A stretch of 64,000 nucleotides of DNA from M50B103 sp041667565 (GCA_964572745.1 CAZNFT010000001.1:1-64000); one strand, 5' to 3'. Shown: positions 1-9,201, counted from the first letter of the stretch. Made by a program: numbers and translations. Notes: a model not told the origin generated them from the letters alone.

Positions 1-3000
1 ACGGCTGGAAACTGGGGATATAATTATGATAATTTTGGTGGACCCAGGACAAATGGAAATACTGTCGTTTATACATATACAGATAGAGCCACTTATACAC
101 CTGATCTAAAAGTATTTAGTCTTGGAGCGGATGGTGTGCATGGAACAGCGGATGACCTTAGCGGGACTTTAAGCACTACGGGGCACAGGTATGGAAATTA
201 TCAGGTTGATGGTCGCTATATTGTGTGGGTTGAAAAAACACTAAGTGATGAAGGAAATATTCGTGCCTACGATATGGGACCTGATGAATTGTTTGGTACA
301 AGCGATGATGGTGGCGCCTTCGATGTGTGTACAAATGTCGCAGAACAATCGACAGTAAGAATTGATGACAACATTATTTTATGGCAAGATAAACGAAATT
401 CATCCGCCGATACGGATTATGATCTTTATGGCTATGATCTTAAAACATCCACCGAATTCCGTTCAACACCATCAACTGACGATTTTCTATTAGTAGATTT
501 TTCTGATGGTGAGGCAATTCTTCTTAAAAAAGATTGCGATGATCCAAATAACAACAATGATATTTATTCACTAAATATTTTTGGTCGCATTCAATCTGAT
601 TTTTATCGTATAGATATTCCGAGTTCAGGGAATCCTCAAGCCATGTCACTTTTAACCGGGGATCTAAATACAGCGCCATATTCATTTACAAATATTATTC
701 GTGCAGCAAAGGGTCCTTTGGGCGCTATTTTTATAAAAGATTTTCCATCCGGAAATGATGTGATCATGTTTTATTCTGCTGTCACCGGAGAGTGGTCAAG
801 CGAGCTGATCTCTTTTCCAGCTGAAGATTATACCTGTATGATGCAAGGTGATAATGGTTTAGTCCTTGGTAAAAGAAATACGGGTTATGAAGCTTGGACA
901 TTCAATGGAGCTACGGGAAGCTTTTCTTCTAAAGATAGTGATATTCCACGACCAACAGGTTTTGCGGTGGGCAATAATATTGCTTTTGTTTGGGGCGACG
1001 ATTCAACATATCATTGGATTAGAACCTATGATGCCGAAAGAGATAGTTGGTCGGGGCAGTCCGCAACAAGTAATGATCCATGGCATGTAATTGCAACTGA
1101 CTTTTCTGACAGCCTAGGAATACTTCTTTATGGACAAGGTGATACAATTTGTACTAATGTTGGACTAGAGGCCTATGATCTTGAACTACATGATTGGGTT
1201 CAACTTGATTACTTAGCAAGTCATTTGAGACAGGTAAATCGTTTCTCATATGAAGACGAGCTTACAATTAAAGTAAACGATCATTTTGCTGTCGCAGCTC
1301 AGGAGTATCATTATCACAATGATTATATCTATACTTACAGTACCGGTGATAATGACTGGAAAATAAAGAAAACGCCTTTTAGTTGGGATCTTGACGATCC
1401 CCTGCTTGGAGATAATTTCATTATTCAAGGTTGTCGTTATAAGGATACTTGGCAGGGATATGTTTTTAATAATTTCACCGGCGAATGGCTACCTGATTAC
1501 ATTGATGCGCACTCAGGTATTGATAATTTATTAATGTTTGAAGATCTCATGATCGCGTGGAAAGAAAGACAACCATGGGCAGCAACTCTTTGGGCATATT
1601 CTTCCCAAGCTGATGGCATTCAGACATTAAACATTCAAAATCCCGGAGATCATTTTGTGGTGGCGGCAGCTGCTAAAGCGGCCTATGTCCATGAAAGAGG
1701 TGGGACAGATGTGAACAATAAATTACATGTTTTTAACGGCATAAAAGGTGAGTGGAATGCGCCTATGCTTGTTGCTCCCTATAATCGTTTTGACTTGTCA
1801 GCAAGTGGACATACCGCAATATTCTTGGAATGGGTTGGACAATTAAATGGGACCGATAAATGGAAAGCGAATGGATATTCTGCACTTAAAGATGCTTGGG
1901 ATACTTTTGAGTTCAGGTCAAATGATATTACCGGTGTGTTTACATCTGATTTTTGTGCTTTGATTCCCTATTGTGATTGGTATAATACCAGCACAAGATA
2001 TATGAAAGCATTTAATGGTATCGATGCCGAGTGGTCAGATGATATCGTGAGTATGTACTATACTAAGCTAGCGGGCGTGCAAATGGATGATAGAATTATG
2101 ATGGCTATCGAAGATGGCTCCTCGGGTGCGAATTATGCAAAGGCACATATGTTTTCTCCTTTCTTGAATAAGTGGAATACAACAAGCTTTAGTAATTCTT
2201 ATGCCTTTGAGGGTTATCATTCTACCCCAACATCCGCTTTTGCCTGGGATGGTCATGAGTTTAAAATTATATATAGCGACGCATTAAACTGGATGACAAA
2301 ACCCGGACGTATGGACGAATTACATGTAACTGACTATGCGATTGCAGCTTCATTATATTATGGCAGTCAAACAAACACGCATTATTTTTATCCACCAAGA
2401 ACTGAGATCGTTAATGAATTTAAATTCACCCAAGGGCCGGATGTAAATGTTAAAAGTTCGTGGGCGGCGGAAGTGGTATGGAAAACAAACTTGTATTCGG
2501 ATACGAGATTGGTGTGGGGGGTTGATGGATTTTATGAAATCATACAAAAAGATACGTTAGAAGACGATTATACAAAAGATCACCGTGTTCTTATTGAAGG
2601 GCTGGAGGCTAATAAAACATACTACTACGGTGTAGCATCGACTATAGCCGGGGTTGATACTGTGATGAGCGATACTTTACAGTTTAATACAGGGGCTGAC
2701 AATGATCCGCCCGTCCTAGTAGCCGCACCAACAGCATATCGAATTCATGATCATGAAGCCTCAGTTTGGTGGGAAACAGATGAACCTTCCACTGCCATTA
2801 TTCAATGGGGTTTAACAAGTACTTACACGGATACTTTAGCGTTTACAACAGCCGAAGCATCGCTAACAAATGCAATTAGAATGTATGATCTATTTAAAGA
2901 TACCACTTATCATTATCGAGTCGGTGGATATGATCGCTACGGTAACGGACCATTCTTTTCGGGAGACTATTCTTTTAGAACTGAAAATGTCCTGCCTATT

Positions 3001-5232
3001 GTCACGAATCTTGCTCAAGCAGATAGTACGCTATATGGCGCCGCTTATATGACCTGGGAACCGCCACGCTATGATTCTACACTGTCAAAAGAAACCTTTA
3101 GCCATGGTATTCCTGTCGATTGGAAGATCTACAACCGCGGTGATAATAAAAAAGGAGCAACGTGGAAATCTGGGTACAGCGGCGATAATGCCATTGCTTA
3201 TTGTACTTATGGAGATGCCAATGAACGCCAAGAAGAATGGCTGGTCACCAATCCTATTACCATCGATGGTACAACGGGCGGCGTGTTGAATTTTTGGCAC
3301 AAGGGATTCTATACCGATTATGATAATGCACCCAATAAGGTGATGATCTCCTGGACAGGAACAGCCCCCAGTGATTTCACAAACATTTGGTCCAGCCAAG
3401 ATCTGCCGGAAGATTGGACGCTTGAACAAATAGATTTAAAATATTCAAAAAACTATGGGAAAACATTTTATCTGGCTTTTGTCTATGAAAGCACCAATGG
3501 TGAAATCTGGGCGATTGATAATATATACATGGACTTCGATTTAGATGGTTTTTACGAAGATTTTACTGCTGATAATGATTTTTGGACTCAATGGACTAAG
3601 GCGCCCATGCCATCAGGATTTGGAATTAAAACGCCAAACGGAAATGAGTGTATAGGTGTTGATTCTTATGAAACAGCTCCAGAAGACTATCAGGAAGAGG
3701 AATCCTGGATGTTTTCGCCTTTTATCAAGATCACAGAAAGCCACCATTTGATTGGTTTTTGGCAAATGGGTTGGTGGTCGGAAATGGATAATGCACCCAA
3801 TGAAATTAGGGTTGCATTTAGTACATCAATTGATGAGTCAGCATCTACAATTGTAAAAAGCATCTATCCCGTACCCGAAGGTTGGCAATGGGTCACGGTT
3901 GATCTAAGCCAGTTTATTGGTCAATCCGTCCGTGTTGCTTTCCGCTACCATTCATATGCCGGTTGGTTGTGGAACGGTATTGAATGGTCGGACTGGTACG
4001 GCGAAACCTGGTATATCGATGATATGTATCTCTTTGAAAACGCACCGGCCATGATTTTAGACCCGAATGCGAAACCAAATGAAAAGCCTATGAAGTTTGC
4101 ATCTGCGCCCAATGGATCTGCCGTAAAAATTAACAACTTTACTCAAATTGATGCTGTAGAAAGAAGTTCAATGCAAATGGCATCGGAAGCCCCTGAAGGT
4201 GCTATGGATATGCCAAAAGAGAAACCTGTCAAAGCTTGTGTTTTGCCAATGATCACAAAAGAATTGGCACCATCTGTATTGGCAGAACCTAAACCTGTAT
4301 TGCAGGGTTACGAAGTTTATGGCCGATTTACCGGAGAGTTGTATTTTGATTATTTGGGATATGTCAGATCCTCGTCATTTGTAGATTGGGATACCTACCT
4401 TGGAAAAGAACGAGAATACTATGTGGAAGCGGTTTACAATAAAGGAAATAGTCAGTCTTCCAATAAAGAAAGGGTCAAAGGTGGTCTTAAGCTTATGTCT
4501 AATGAATATGCATTCGATACAGGCGCTTTGTATTATTCATATTGGTGGTATCCGGGTAACTCGTTTGCGAATGAATTTTATTTCCAGGATTCGGTTTTGA
4601 ATGTTGAACAAATCAAAGTTCATATTGCTAAGCCTGGAAAATATAAACTCAGATTATCAAGCTTTTCAACGAATGGGGATATTATTCCTCAGTTTACAAC
4701 GGGTTTAATTACTGCGATTAAAGAAGGATGGTATGCTTTTAATGTTTCTTCATCTGTAGAAGCTTCAAATAATTTTCTTGTTGAGTTTATGCCTCAAGAT
4801 ACGCTTGTTCAACTAAGCTATGATCCTTATGATTATGATCCGGGTGTTTCTTGGATTTACTATGGTAGCGAATGGTCGCCAAGTAATGATGTTTTCTTTA
4901 TTCGTTTAATTGGGACAATGGTTGCGAGACCTGTTTCAATTGCTGTTGTACCTGAAGAGTTCAGTTTGTCGCAAAATTATCCAAACCCATTTAATCCTAC
5001 AACAACAATTGCATTTGAAATTCCTGACGCTGTCAATGCCAGCATGAAAGTCTATGATATTCGTGGATCACTGGTTAAGACCTTGATAGATGGATATCGC
5101 GAAGCTGGGCGATATCAAGTTGTTTGGGATGCTACAAATGTAAATGGATCGCAAGTTGCATCTGGTGTATATCTTGTTAAAATGACAGCAGGCGATTTTA
5201 GCGAAACCAAGAAAATGGTATTGGTGAGATAA
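1..5232 (+). CDS. Giant secreted multidomain protein with C-terminal sorting domain (5' end outside window)
   Basis: The reading frame is open to the left edge, so the N-terminus and signal peptide are missing; at least 1,743 residues are present. The first ~800 residues are rich in W, D and G, with GPDELFGTSDDG-like runs, as in beta-propeller or TolB-like repeats. Two fibronectin-III/purple-acid-phosphatase-N-like domains follow (about 2413-2985). Next come two choice-of-anchor-J-type jelly rolls (about 3060-3540 and 3545-4040), each with an N-A-P-N-(K/E) segment, then another FN3-like part near 4290-4490. The last ~85 residues form a FlgD-like sorting domain with NYPNPFNP and a KKMVLVR end. 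Such domains direct export through a type IX-like pathway and surface attachment. An adhesin or matrix-binding role is inferred; no catalytic motif is visible. Confidence 0.88.
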   Translation, partial: TAGNWGYNYDNFGGPRTNGNTVVYTYTDRATYTPDLKVFSLGADGVHGTADDLSGTLSTTGHRYGNYQVDGRYIVWVEKTLSDEGNIRAYDMGPDELFGTSDDGGAFDVCTNVAEQSTVRIDDNIILWQDKRNSSADTDYDLYGYDLKTSTEFRSTPSTDDFLLVDFSDGEAILLKKDCDDPNNNNDIYSLNIFGRIQSDFYRIDIPSSGNPQAMSLLTGDLNTAPYSFTNIIRAAKGPLGAIFIKDFPSGNDVIMFYSAVTGEWSSELISFPAEDYTCMMQGDNGLVLGKRNTGYEAWTFNGATGSFSSKDSDIPRPTGFAVGNNIAFVWGDDSTYHWIRTYDAERDSWSGQSATSNDPWHVIATDFSDSLGILLYGQGDTICTNVGLEAYDLELHDWVQLDYLASHLRQVNRFSYEDELTIKVNDHFAVAAQEYHYHNDYIYTYSTGDNDWKIKKTPFSWDLDDPLLGDNFIIQGCRYKDTWQGYVFNNFTGEWLPDYIDAHSGIDNLLMFEDLMIAWKERQPWAATLWAYSSQADGIQTLNIQNPGDHFVVAAAAKAAYVHERGGTDVNNKLHVFNGIKGEWNAPMLVAPYNRFDLSASGHTAIFLEWVGQLNGTDKWKANGYSALKDAWDTFEFRSNDITGVFTSDFCALIPYCDWYNTSTRYMKAFNGIDAEWSDDIVSMYYTKLAGVQMDDRIMMAIEDGSSGANYAKAHMFSPFLNKWNTTSFSNSYAFEGYHSTPTSAFAWDGHEFKIIYSDALNWMTKPGRMDELHVTDYAIAASLYYGSQTNTHYFYPPRTEIVNEFKFTQGPDVNVKSSWAAEVVWKTNLYSDTRLVWGVDGFYEIIQKDTLEDDYTKDHRVLIEGLEANKTYYYGVASTIAGVDTVMSDTLQFNTGADNDPPVLVAAPTAYRIHDHEASVWWETDEPSTAIIQWGLTSTYTDTLAFTTAEASLTNAIRMYDLFKDTTYHYRVGGYDRYGNGPFFSGDYSFRTENVLPIVTNLAQADSTLYGAAYMTWEPPRYDSTLSKETFSHGIPVDWKIYNRGDNKKGATWKSGYSGDNAIAYCTYGDANERQEEWLVTNPITIDGTTGGVLNFWHKGFYTDYDNAPNKVMISWTGTAPSDFTNIWSSQDLPEDWTLEQIDLKYSKNYGKTFYLAFVYESTNGEIWAIDNIYMDFDLDGFYEDFTADNDFWTQWTKAPMPSGFGIKTPNGNECIGVDSYETAPEDYQEEESWMFSPFIKITESHHLIGFWQMGWWSEMDNAPNEIRVAFSTSIDESASTIVKSIYPVPEGWQWVTVDLSQFIGQSVRVAFRYHSYAGWLWNGIEWSDWYGETWYIDDMYLFENAPAMILDPNAKPNEKPMKFASAPNGSAVKINNFTQIDAVERSSMQMASEAPEGAMDMPKEKPVKACVLPMITKELAPSVLAEPKPVLQGYEVYGRFTGELYFDYLGYVRSSSFVDWDTYLGKEREYYVEAVYNKGNSQSSNKERVKGGLKLMSNEYAFDTGALYYSYWWYPGNSFANEFYFQDSVLNVEQIKVHIAKPGKYKLRLSSFSTNGDIIPQFTTGLITAIKEGWYAFNVSSSVEASNNFLVEFMPQDTLVQLSYDPYDYDPGVSWIYYGSEWSPSNDVFFIRLIGTMVARPVSIAVVPEEFSLSQNYPNPFNPTTTIAFEIPDAVNASMKVYDIRGSLVKTLIDGYREAGRYQVVWDATNVNGSQVASGVYLVKMTAGDFSETKKMVLVR

Positions 5233-5240
5233 TTAATTAT

Positions 5241-5262
5241 GAGGCACGCTTAGCCGTGCCTC
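5241..5262. terminator. Hairpin terminator after the giant secreted protein
   Basis: An 8-bp stem (gaggcacg / cgtgcctc) with loop cttagc lies 9 bases after the stop codon at 5232 and is followed by tcttttcc, a weak T-run on the plus strand. Its left arm also encodes the last residues of the minus-strand RAYT, so this palindrome may be another RAYT-associated element as well as a terminator. Confidence 0.6.
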
Positions 5263-5891
5263 TTTTCCAAATTGTATTTTCTCCAATAGTCTTTAGGATT
5301 ATTGTGGATATAGATTATAGTGTTCTTTAGTTCATTCTCGTCACGTATAATTCTATCAAAGAACTTATTCTGCCATTTAAATTCAATATTGTTATTATTG
5401 CAGTACCGTTTTACAGCACCTTTATATTGATTTATTATGATAGACAAGGAGCCCTTTGAGGGGCGTTTAATATCAAATTCCGCCACGCTATAGCGTGGCG
5501 CTACTGATGTGTTTTTTTCTTGTCGCATCACGCCATGGCGTGATGCTTTTAATAGGGTTGTATGCTGTAGAGCCACACCATGATGTGGCTTATCGTAACT
5601 TTTTTTGGTAATTTCTAATAGTATATGAACATGGTCCGGCATAACAATATAAGCATGCGTTTTAGTGTTTTTGAAATGTTCAGATAATTCTTTAATGTAT
5701 TTCTCAGCAATTTGACCAATTAGGTTTTTATGCATCTTTCCATTAATTATTTGACCTAATATCTTCCCTTTTTGATATGTTCTAATTGTAACAAAATATA
5801 TGCTTTCTGAAGTGTAATCCCAGTCACGTAGACGCATTGTTTTTGAATTTGAGTTTCGTTTCATACATAAATTAAGGAAATATTTTTTCAT
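5250..5891 (-). CDS. REP-associated tyrosine transposase (RAYT, Y1 transposase family)
   Basis: 213 residues. The N-terminal region (RLRDWDYTSESIYFVTIRT) is typical of RAYTs. The HUH metal-binding motif is in MPDHVHILLEI (about residues 85-95). The presumed tyrosine helix is INQYKGAVKRYC, followed by the family ending FFDRIIRDENELKNTIIYIH and NNPKDYW. RAYTs are single-copy HUH nucleases that act on REP palindromes in single-stranded DNA. Between the HUH motif and the Tyr helix the gene contains three palindromes (5481-5500, 5525-5546, 5571-5590) that are translated in frame, and its 3' end lies in a fourth hairpin (5241-5262). It appears intact. The start could also be an internal ATG (M10 or M19), because the family homology begins near residue 20. 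A CRP-like site lies 23 bases upstream. Confidence 0.9.
   Translation of the reverse strand: MKKYFLNLCMKRNSNSKTMRLRDWDYTSESIYFVTIRTYQKGKILGQIINGKMHKNLIGQIAEKYIKELSEHFKNTKTHAYIVMPDHVHILLEITKKSYDKPHHGVALQHTTLLKASRHGVMRQEKNTSVAPRYSVAEFDIKRPSKGSLSIIINQYKGAVKRYCNNNNIEFKWQNKFFDRIIRDENELKNTIIYIHNNPKDYWRKYNLEKRHG
5481..5500. repeat. Perfect 20-bp palindrome inside the RAYT gene
   Basis: cgccacgctatagcgtggcg is its own reverse complement. It lies in frame in the variable linker of the RAYT, between the HUH motif and the tyrosine helix. It resembles a REP-type hairpin. Confidence 0.8.
5525..5546. repeat. Perfect 22-bp palindrome inside the RAYT gene
   Basis: Each 11-base arm is gcatcacgcca read on opposite strands, giving a perfect 22-bp palindrome. 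It lies 24 bases from the previous one and is also translated in frame within the RAYT linker. Confidence 0.8.
5567..5590. repeat. Imperfect palindrome inside the RAYT gene, shared with 24730-24757
   Basis: agccacaccatgatgtggct (5571-5590) is a palindrome with one mismatched pair. With its left flank, gtagagccacaccat (5567-5581) is identical over 15 bases to the reverse complement of 24743-24757, an arm of an intergenic palindrome. This ties the RAYT-internal elements to dispersed repeats. Confidence 0.75.
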
Positions 5892-5913
5892 TAATCAAGT
5901 AGGGAAATTCAAG

Positions 5914-5929
5914 TGTGACCCTGGTCACA
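5914..5929. promoter_or_regulatory. CRP/FNR-type operator candidate (TGTGA-N6-TCACA), site A
   Basis: TGTGACCCTGGTCACA has perfect half-sites with a 6-base spacer, matching the classical CRP consensus. It sits 23 bases upstream of the RAYT start on the minus strand and 81 bases upstream of the SemiSWEET start at 6010, between divergent genes. Either could be the target. Three more copies occur in the window. Confidence 0.55.
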
Positions 5930-6009
5930 TTATTGATTATCTATTCATTCTTTTATTTCCCCTCAAAATGTTTTATACTGGGGAGAACAAACTAAATAAG
6001 GATACGCAA

Positions 6010-6294
6010 ATGACTTTTCTTGATTTTATTCCTGCGACTATATTTGAAACAATTGGAATTATTGCGGGACTATCAGCCTGTTTTGTATTGTTTATTCAAC
6101 TCTATAAAGAGTTTAAAAGCGACGAAAAAAGTAGCCTATCAATGGTATTTGTTGTCGGTTGTATTTTTATATTTTTATTTTGGGCTTTATATGGAATTAG
6201 ATTTTATGCACTGGCCATTTGGATGACAAATGGCATTGCGTTTTTACTTCAAATAGCCTTATTGATTGTTGTAAGAAAAAGAATCGAATGTTGA
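6010..6294 (+). CDS. SemiSWEET-like sugar transporter (MtN3/PQ-loop family)
   Basis: 94 residues with three hydrophobic segments (about 8-27, 42-60 and 65-84) separated by short charged loops. This size and layout match bacterial SemiSWEETs, three-helix proteins that dimerise in the inner membrane and pass sugars by facilitated diffusion. The IGIIAGLSACFVLFIQ start of helix 1 and the WMTNGIAFLLQIALLIV stretch with its conserved Asn in helix 3 fit the family. The ATG at 6010 is preferred because aaggat lies 6-7 bases upstream; an in-frame ATG at 5968 would add 14 polar residues with no clear ribosome site. A CRP-type site upstream suggests control by carbon or energy state. The transported sugar cannot be told. 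Confidence 0.75.
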   Translation: MTFLDFIPATIFETIGIIAGLSACFVLFIQLYKEFKSDEKSSLSMVFVVGCIFIFLFWALYGIRFYALAIWMTNGIAFLLQIALLIVVRKRIEC

Positions 6295-6363
6295 AAACTT
6301 GAAGTTTAAATAGTTAATGTTATGGTATTGGCAGTTGTAAAGTGTAAATATAAAGGAACGGAC

Positions 6364-7572
6364 ATGAAACACATTATTATAATTTTGCTCTCACTGTTAA
6401 TTGCGGTGACAATGTTTGGAATGAGCCAGATTGAACTCGTTGAAAGCATTCCAATAGAAACAAGCTTAGACAATGAAGATATTCGCAATACGTCTGAAGT
6501 GTGGATTGAGATGATCTCTTCTGCCAAGAAAAGTTTGGATTTTGGTGAGTTCTATATTTCTCATAAAGAGGGTGAATCTTTGAGCCCAATATTAAATGCC
6601 ATATATGAGGCGGCTGATCGAGGTGTAAAAGTCCGCTTTATTGTCGATGGCAATATGTATAAAACTTATCCCGAGACGGCTGATAAACTAAAGGAGCATG
6701 AAAATATTGATGTGCATGTTTATAATTTAAGTGAGATCACAGGTGGCGTGTTACATGCCAAATATTTTATTGTAGATGGAAAAGAGATCTTTATTGGATC
6801 GCAAAATTTTGACTGGCGAGCTTTAACACATATACACGAATTAGGTATAAGAATTAATAATGCATCATTAACAAAATTCTACAATGAACTTTTCGAGCTT
6901 GACTGGTTATTGTCTTCGGAAAATGCAAATACGGATTCTTTACTTAAAAATATTGAGTTTTCAGACAAGAAATATCGAGTTTCGCAACGAGACAAAAAAC
7001 ACAGAAAAAGTTTATTGATTCCAACAGCCAGTAATCCCAAGATCATATACCATAAAGAAAATTGGGACGAGACGCAGCTTCTTGAAATGATAGAAAAAGC
7101 AAAAGAAAAAATTCAGATCCAACTGTTGAGTTACTCTCTGCAATCACGCGGAAAGCCTTATAATGTTTTGGATAATGCCTTGCGATCTGCGGCTGCCCGT
7201 GGCATAAAAGTTGAAATGATCCTGTCAGACTGGAATTTTTATTCTCCCCGTATTGAAAATATTAAGTCTTTACATTCTGTGCCAAATATTGATATTAAAT
7301 TTTCTACTATCCCCGAAGCAAGTACTGGGTATGTGGGATTTGCTCGTGTTGAACATTGTAAGTTTATGGTGATCGATAATAAAGAATTTTGGCTGGGTAC
7401 ATCCAATTGGTCAGAAAGCTATTTTTACAAAGGCCGCAATATTGGGATTATTGTAAAAAATAAAAAACTAGCCACTCGTGTGTCACAAAAATTTTATAAA
7501 AGTTGGGACTCGGAATATTGTAAGCGGGTTGACCTTGAAAAAGAGTATAAACGGAAAAAGACCTCTGAATAA
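6364..7572 (+). CDS. Secreted phospholipase-D-fold protein of the PLD3/PLD4/vaccinia K4 type
   Basis: 402 residues with an N-terminal signal peptide (MKHIIIILLSLLIAVTMFG). There are two complete HKD motifs: HAKYFIVD followed by GSQNFDWRALT, and HCKFMVID followed by GTSNWSES. The mature protein begins with ELVESIPI, and GGVLHAK...NFDWRALTHIHELGI closely resembles mammalian PLD3/PLD4 and poxvirus K4 as I recall them. Those are 5' exonucleases of single-stranded nucleic acid or nicking-joining enzymes rather than classical lipases. A secreted nuclease is therefore an option besides a phosphodiesterase acting on lipids. The ATG at 6364 is chosen over 6322 because it starts the signal peptide and has aaagga 6 bases upstream. 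It lies 69 bases after the SemiSWEET gene, probably co-directional without tight coupling. Confidence 0.85.
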   Translation: MKHIIIILLSLLIAVTMFGMSQIELVESIPIETSLDNEDIRNTSEVWIEMISSAKKSLDFGEFYISHKEGESLSPILNAIYEAADRGVKVRFIVDGNMYKTYPETADKLKEHENIDVHVYNLSEITGGVLHAKYFIVDGKEIFIGSQNFDWRALTHIHELGIRINNASLTKFYNELFELDWLLSSENANTDSLLKNIEFSDKKYRVSQRDKKHRKSLLIPTASNPKIIYHKENWDETQLLEMIEKAKEKIQIQLLSYSLQSRGKPYNVLDNALRSAAARGIKVEMILSDWNFYSPRIENIKSLHSVPNIDIKFSTIPEASTGYVGFARVEHCKFMVIDNKEFWLGTSNWSESYFYKGRNIGIIVKNKKLATRVSQKFYKSWDSEYCKRVDLEKEYKRKKTSE

Positions 7573-7625
7573 TGTGTTTTTTCAACCAGGTCAGAAAAGC
7601 GGATATGACTACTTAGTAGTAAAAA

Positions 7626-8507
7626 TTAGTCGTCTAAGCTATCTATAAATCGGATATCGTCTTTTTGCAGTAAACGAACTCTGCGATAGACTTCATTTAA
7701 TGACAGGGCTTGGTTTTCTATATGATAAACCCAGTCAACTTTTATGGTAGATGAGCGATGTGTATTCTTTTTGGGATTTGTTTTTGTTATCCAGTTTGCA
7801 AATGCAATTTTCATGATAGATTCAGGATAGGTATCCGAGCCTTTATCCGATATTTTCAGTGTGGCAAGCGGTGTTTTACTATTATCTAAATAGTAAGTAA
7901 CTTGACCGTTCATAATTTGAATAACAATCAAGTGCCAACCTTTTAGCCTTTTATGATCACTATATTGAGCAAAATCTTCGAGGCCTTGCTCGCTTATATA
8001 AGTTTCCCAGGATGTTAAATAAAAAGCTGGCTTTGTTTTTCCTTGTCTATTCCAAACATCATAAGGCAAATATTCAAAATCACATTCTGAGTATTCTGCT
8101 GTTCCCTCAGTAAGTGATGAGGATATTGTATAAAAAGCCTGTATGTTTCCGTCTTTAGTTTTCCTTAGTTGATTATCAAAATGAATACGAGTTGCATAAG
8201 TACCTTCAAAAAATCTCAAATCAGATTCTATTCGTGATAAACGCATACTTTCAACGCTGTGTCTGCAACTGGCTTTCAGAGTAATAAAGCTATTGTTTAT
8301 ATCGTTAGGGTCTTCTTCAAAAGAGACATAAGTTTTTTTATAGTGGGCATTTCGTGGTGGAGAGTCTATACCATCTATAATTGTCCAGCCATGTTCATTT
8401 AATTTTGGATCAAGAGTATTTTTATATGAAAAATCATCAAAGAATTCGCCCGCATATAATGAAGAGAGGCAAAGAAGGGCTGCAAGTATAGTTGAGCTGA
8501 TTTTCAC
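7626..8507 (-). CDS. Secreted GH16-like glycoside hydrolase / concanavalin-A-fold protein
   Basis: 293 residues with signal peptide MKISSTILAALLCLSSLYA, so it is exported. The central SECDFEYLPYD fits the GH16 catalytic signature E-x-D-x-E (as in DEIDIEF of lichenases and xyloglucan-active enzymes), with E, D and E as nucleophile, helper and acid/base. Around it are features of a jelly-roll glucanase: EFFDDFS at the mature start, a FEGTYATRIHF-like strand, and a late DWV strand. Substrate would be a beta-glucan or galactan, not determinable here. Start supported by aaaggat 4 bases upstream. The overall match is remote, so a non-catalytic lectin-like protein is possible. It converges on the PLD-like gene and diverges from nusB. 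Confidence 0.6.
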   Translation of the reverse strand: MKISSTILAALLCLSSLYAGEFFDDFSYKNTLDPKLNEHGWTIIDGIDSPPRNAHYKKTYVSFEEDPNDINNSFITLKASCRHSVESMRLSRIESDLRFFEGTYATRIHFDNQLRKTKDGNIQAFYTISSSLTEGTAEYSECDFEYLPYDVWNRQGKTKPAFYLTSWETYISEQGLEDFAQYSDHKRLKGWHLIVIQIMNGQVTYYLDNSKTPLATLKISDKGSDTYPESIMKIAFANWITKTNPKKNTHRSSTIKVDWVYHIENQALSLNEVYRRVRLLQKDDIRFIDSLDD

Positions 8508-8640
8508 ATTTTATCCTTTTAGTGCTAGTGCTGACAACAGATGCTAAGGTAAGTAAAATAGATGATAAAGGGATGTTTTAATTTATTTATCTTGATAATA
8601 ATTCTTTAGGTATAAATCGGAAAAATATCCTCAAATTTCT

Positions 8641-8669
8641 TTGTAATTAGGATGTAAATGATATTATAT
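8641..8669 (+). promoter_or_regulatory. Possible sigma70-like promoter for nusB-secA
   Basis: ttgtaa (8641-8646), a 17-base spacer and ttatat (8664-8669) resemble -35 and -10 boxes, about 70 bases upstream of nusB. The region is very A+T-rich, so such matches are easily found by chance. Confidence 0.3.
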
Positions 8670-8740
8670 TAACACGCTATGAGAATATCATTGAAAATGA
8701 GCTTTATCGCCTATAAGACTAGTCAAAGGACCCCCCATAT

Positions 8741-9190
8741 ATGAAAAAATTACGCCGCAATGCACGAATGCTGTGCATTCAACATTTATACGCATATTTA
8801 CAACAAGAAAATGTCAGTCTGAATGATGTGATAGAGCGTACATTAGAGATGAATGAAAACCCCGAATTTGATGAGGAATTCTTTAGAACGCTTATTCGTA
8901 AAACCATTCATCATATAGATGAGCTTGACGAGCGTATTAAAAAACGGTCTAAAAATTGGGCTTTCTCAAGAATTACTTTAATGGACAAAATTATATTACG
9001 TCAATCTATAGCAGAAATGATATACATGGATGATGTTCCTCCTAGAGTTACGATCTCTGAGGCTATCGAATTAGCTAAGGAGTTCTCAACCGATGAATCA
9101 CATGTTTTTGTGAATGGCATGTTAGACAGAATTTACAAAGATCTGATCGAGGAAAAAATATTGTTTCCTGAGATCGCCCCAGTAAAATAA
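8741..9190 (+). CDS. nusB: Transcription antitermination factor NusB
   Basis: 149 residues, the usual NusB size. Begins RRNARMLCIQHLYAY and carries the conserved LMDKIILRQSIAEMIYMDDV-like helix followed by VTISEAIELAKEFS and FVNGMLDRI. NusB binds boxA RNA with NusE (S10) and supports antitermination of rRNA transcription. A ribosome site (aaagga) lies 9-14 bases upstream. secA follows after 11 bases, so the two are likely cotranscribed. Confidence 0.93.
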   Translation: MKKLRRNARMLCIQHLYAYLQQENVSLNDVIERTLEMNENPEFDEEFFRTLIRKTIHHIDELDERIKKRSKNWAFSRITLMDKIILRQSIAEMIYMDDVPPRVTISEAIELAKEFSTDESHVFVNGMLDRIYKDLIEEKILFPEIAPVK

Positions 9191-9201
9191 GGTATATAAA
9201 A

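Noticed and set aside
3085..3429. 114-residue open frame opposite the giant secreted protein
   Set aside because: Shadow of a strongly supported coding frame, with no ribosome site or recognisable domain.
7605..7619. actacttagtagt as a terminator between the PLD-like and GH16-like genes
   Set aside because: The stem is only 5 bp of A+T-rich sequence; too weak to list.
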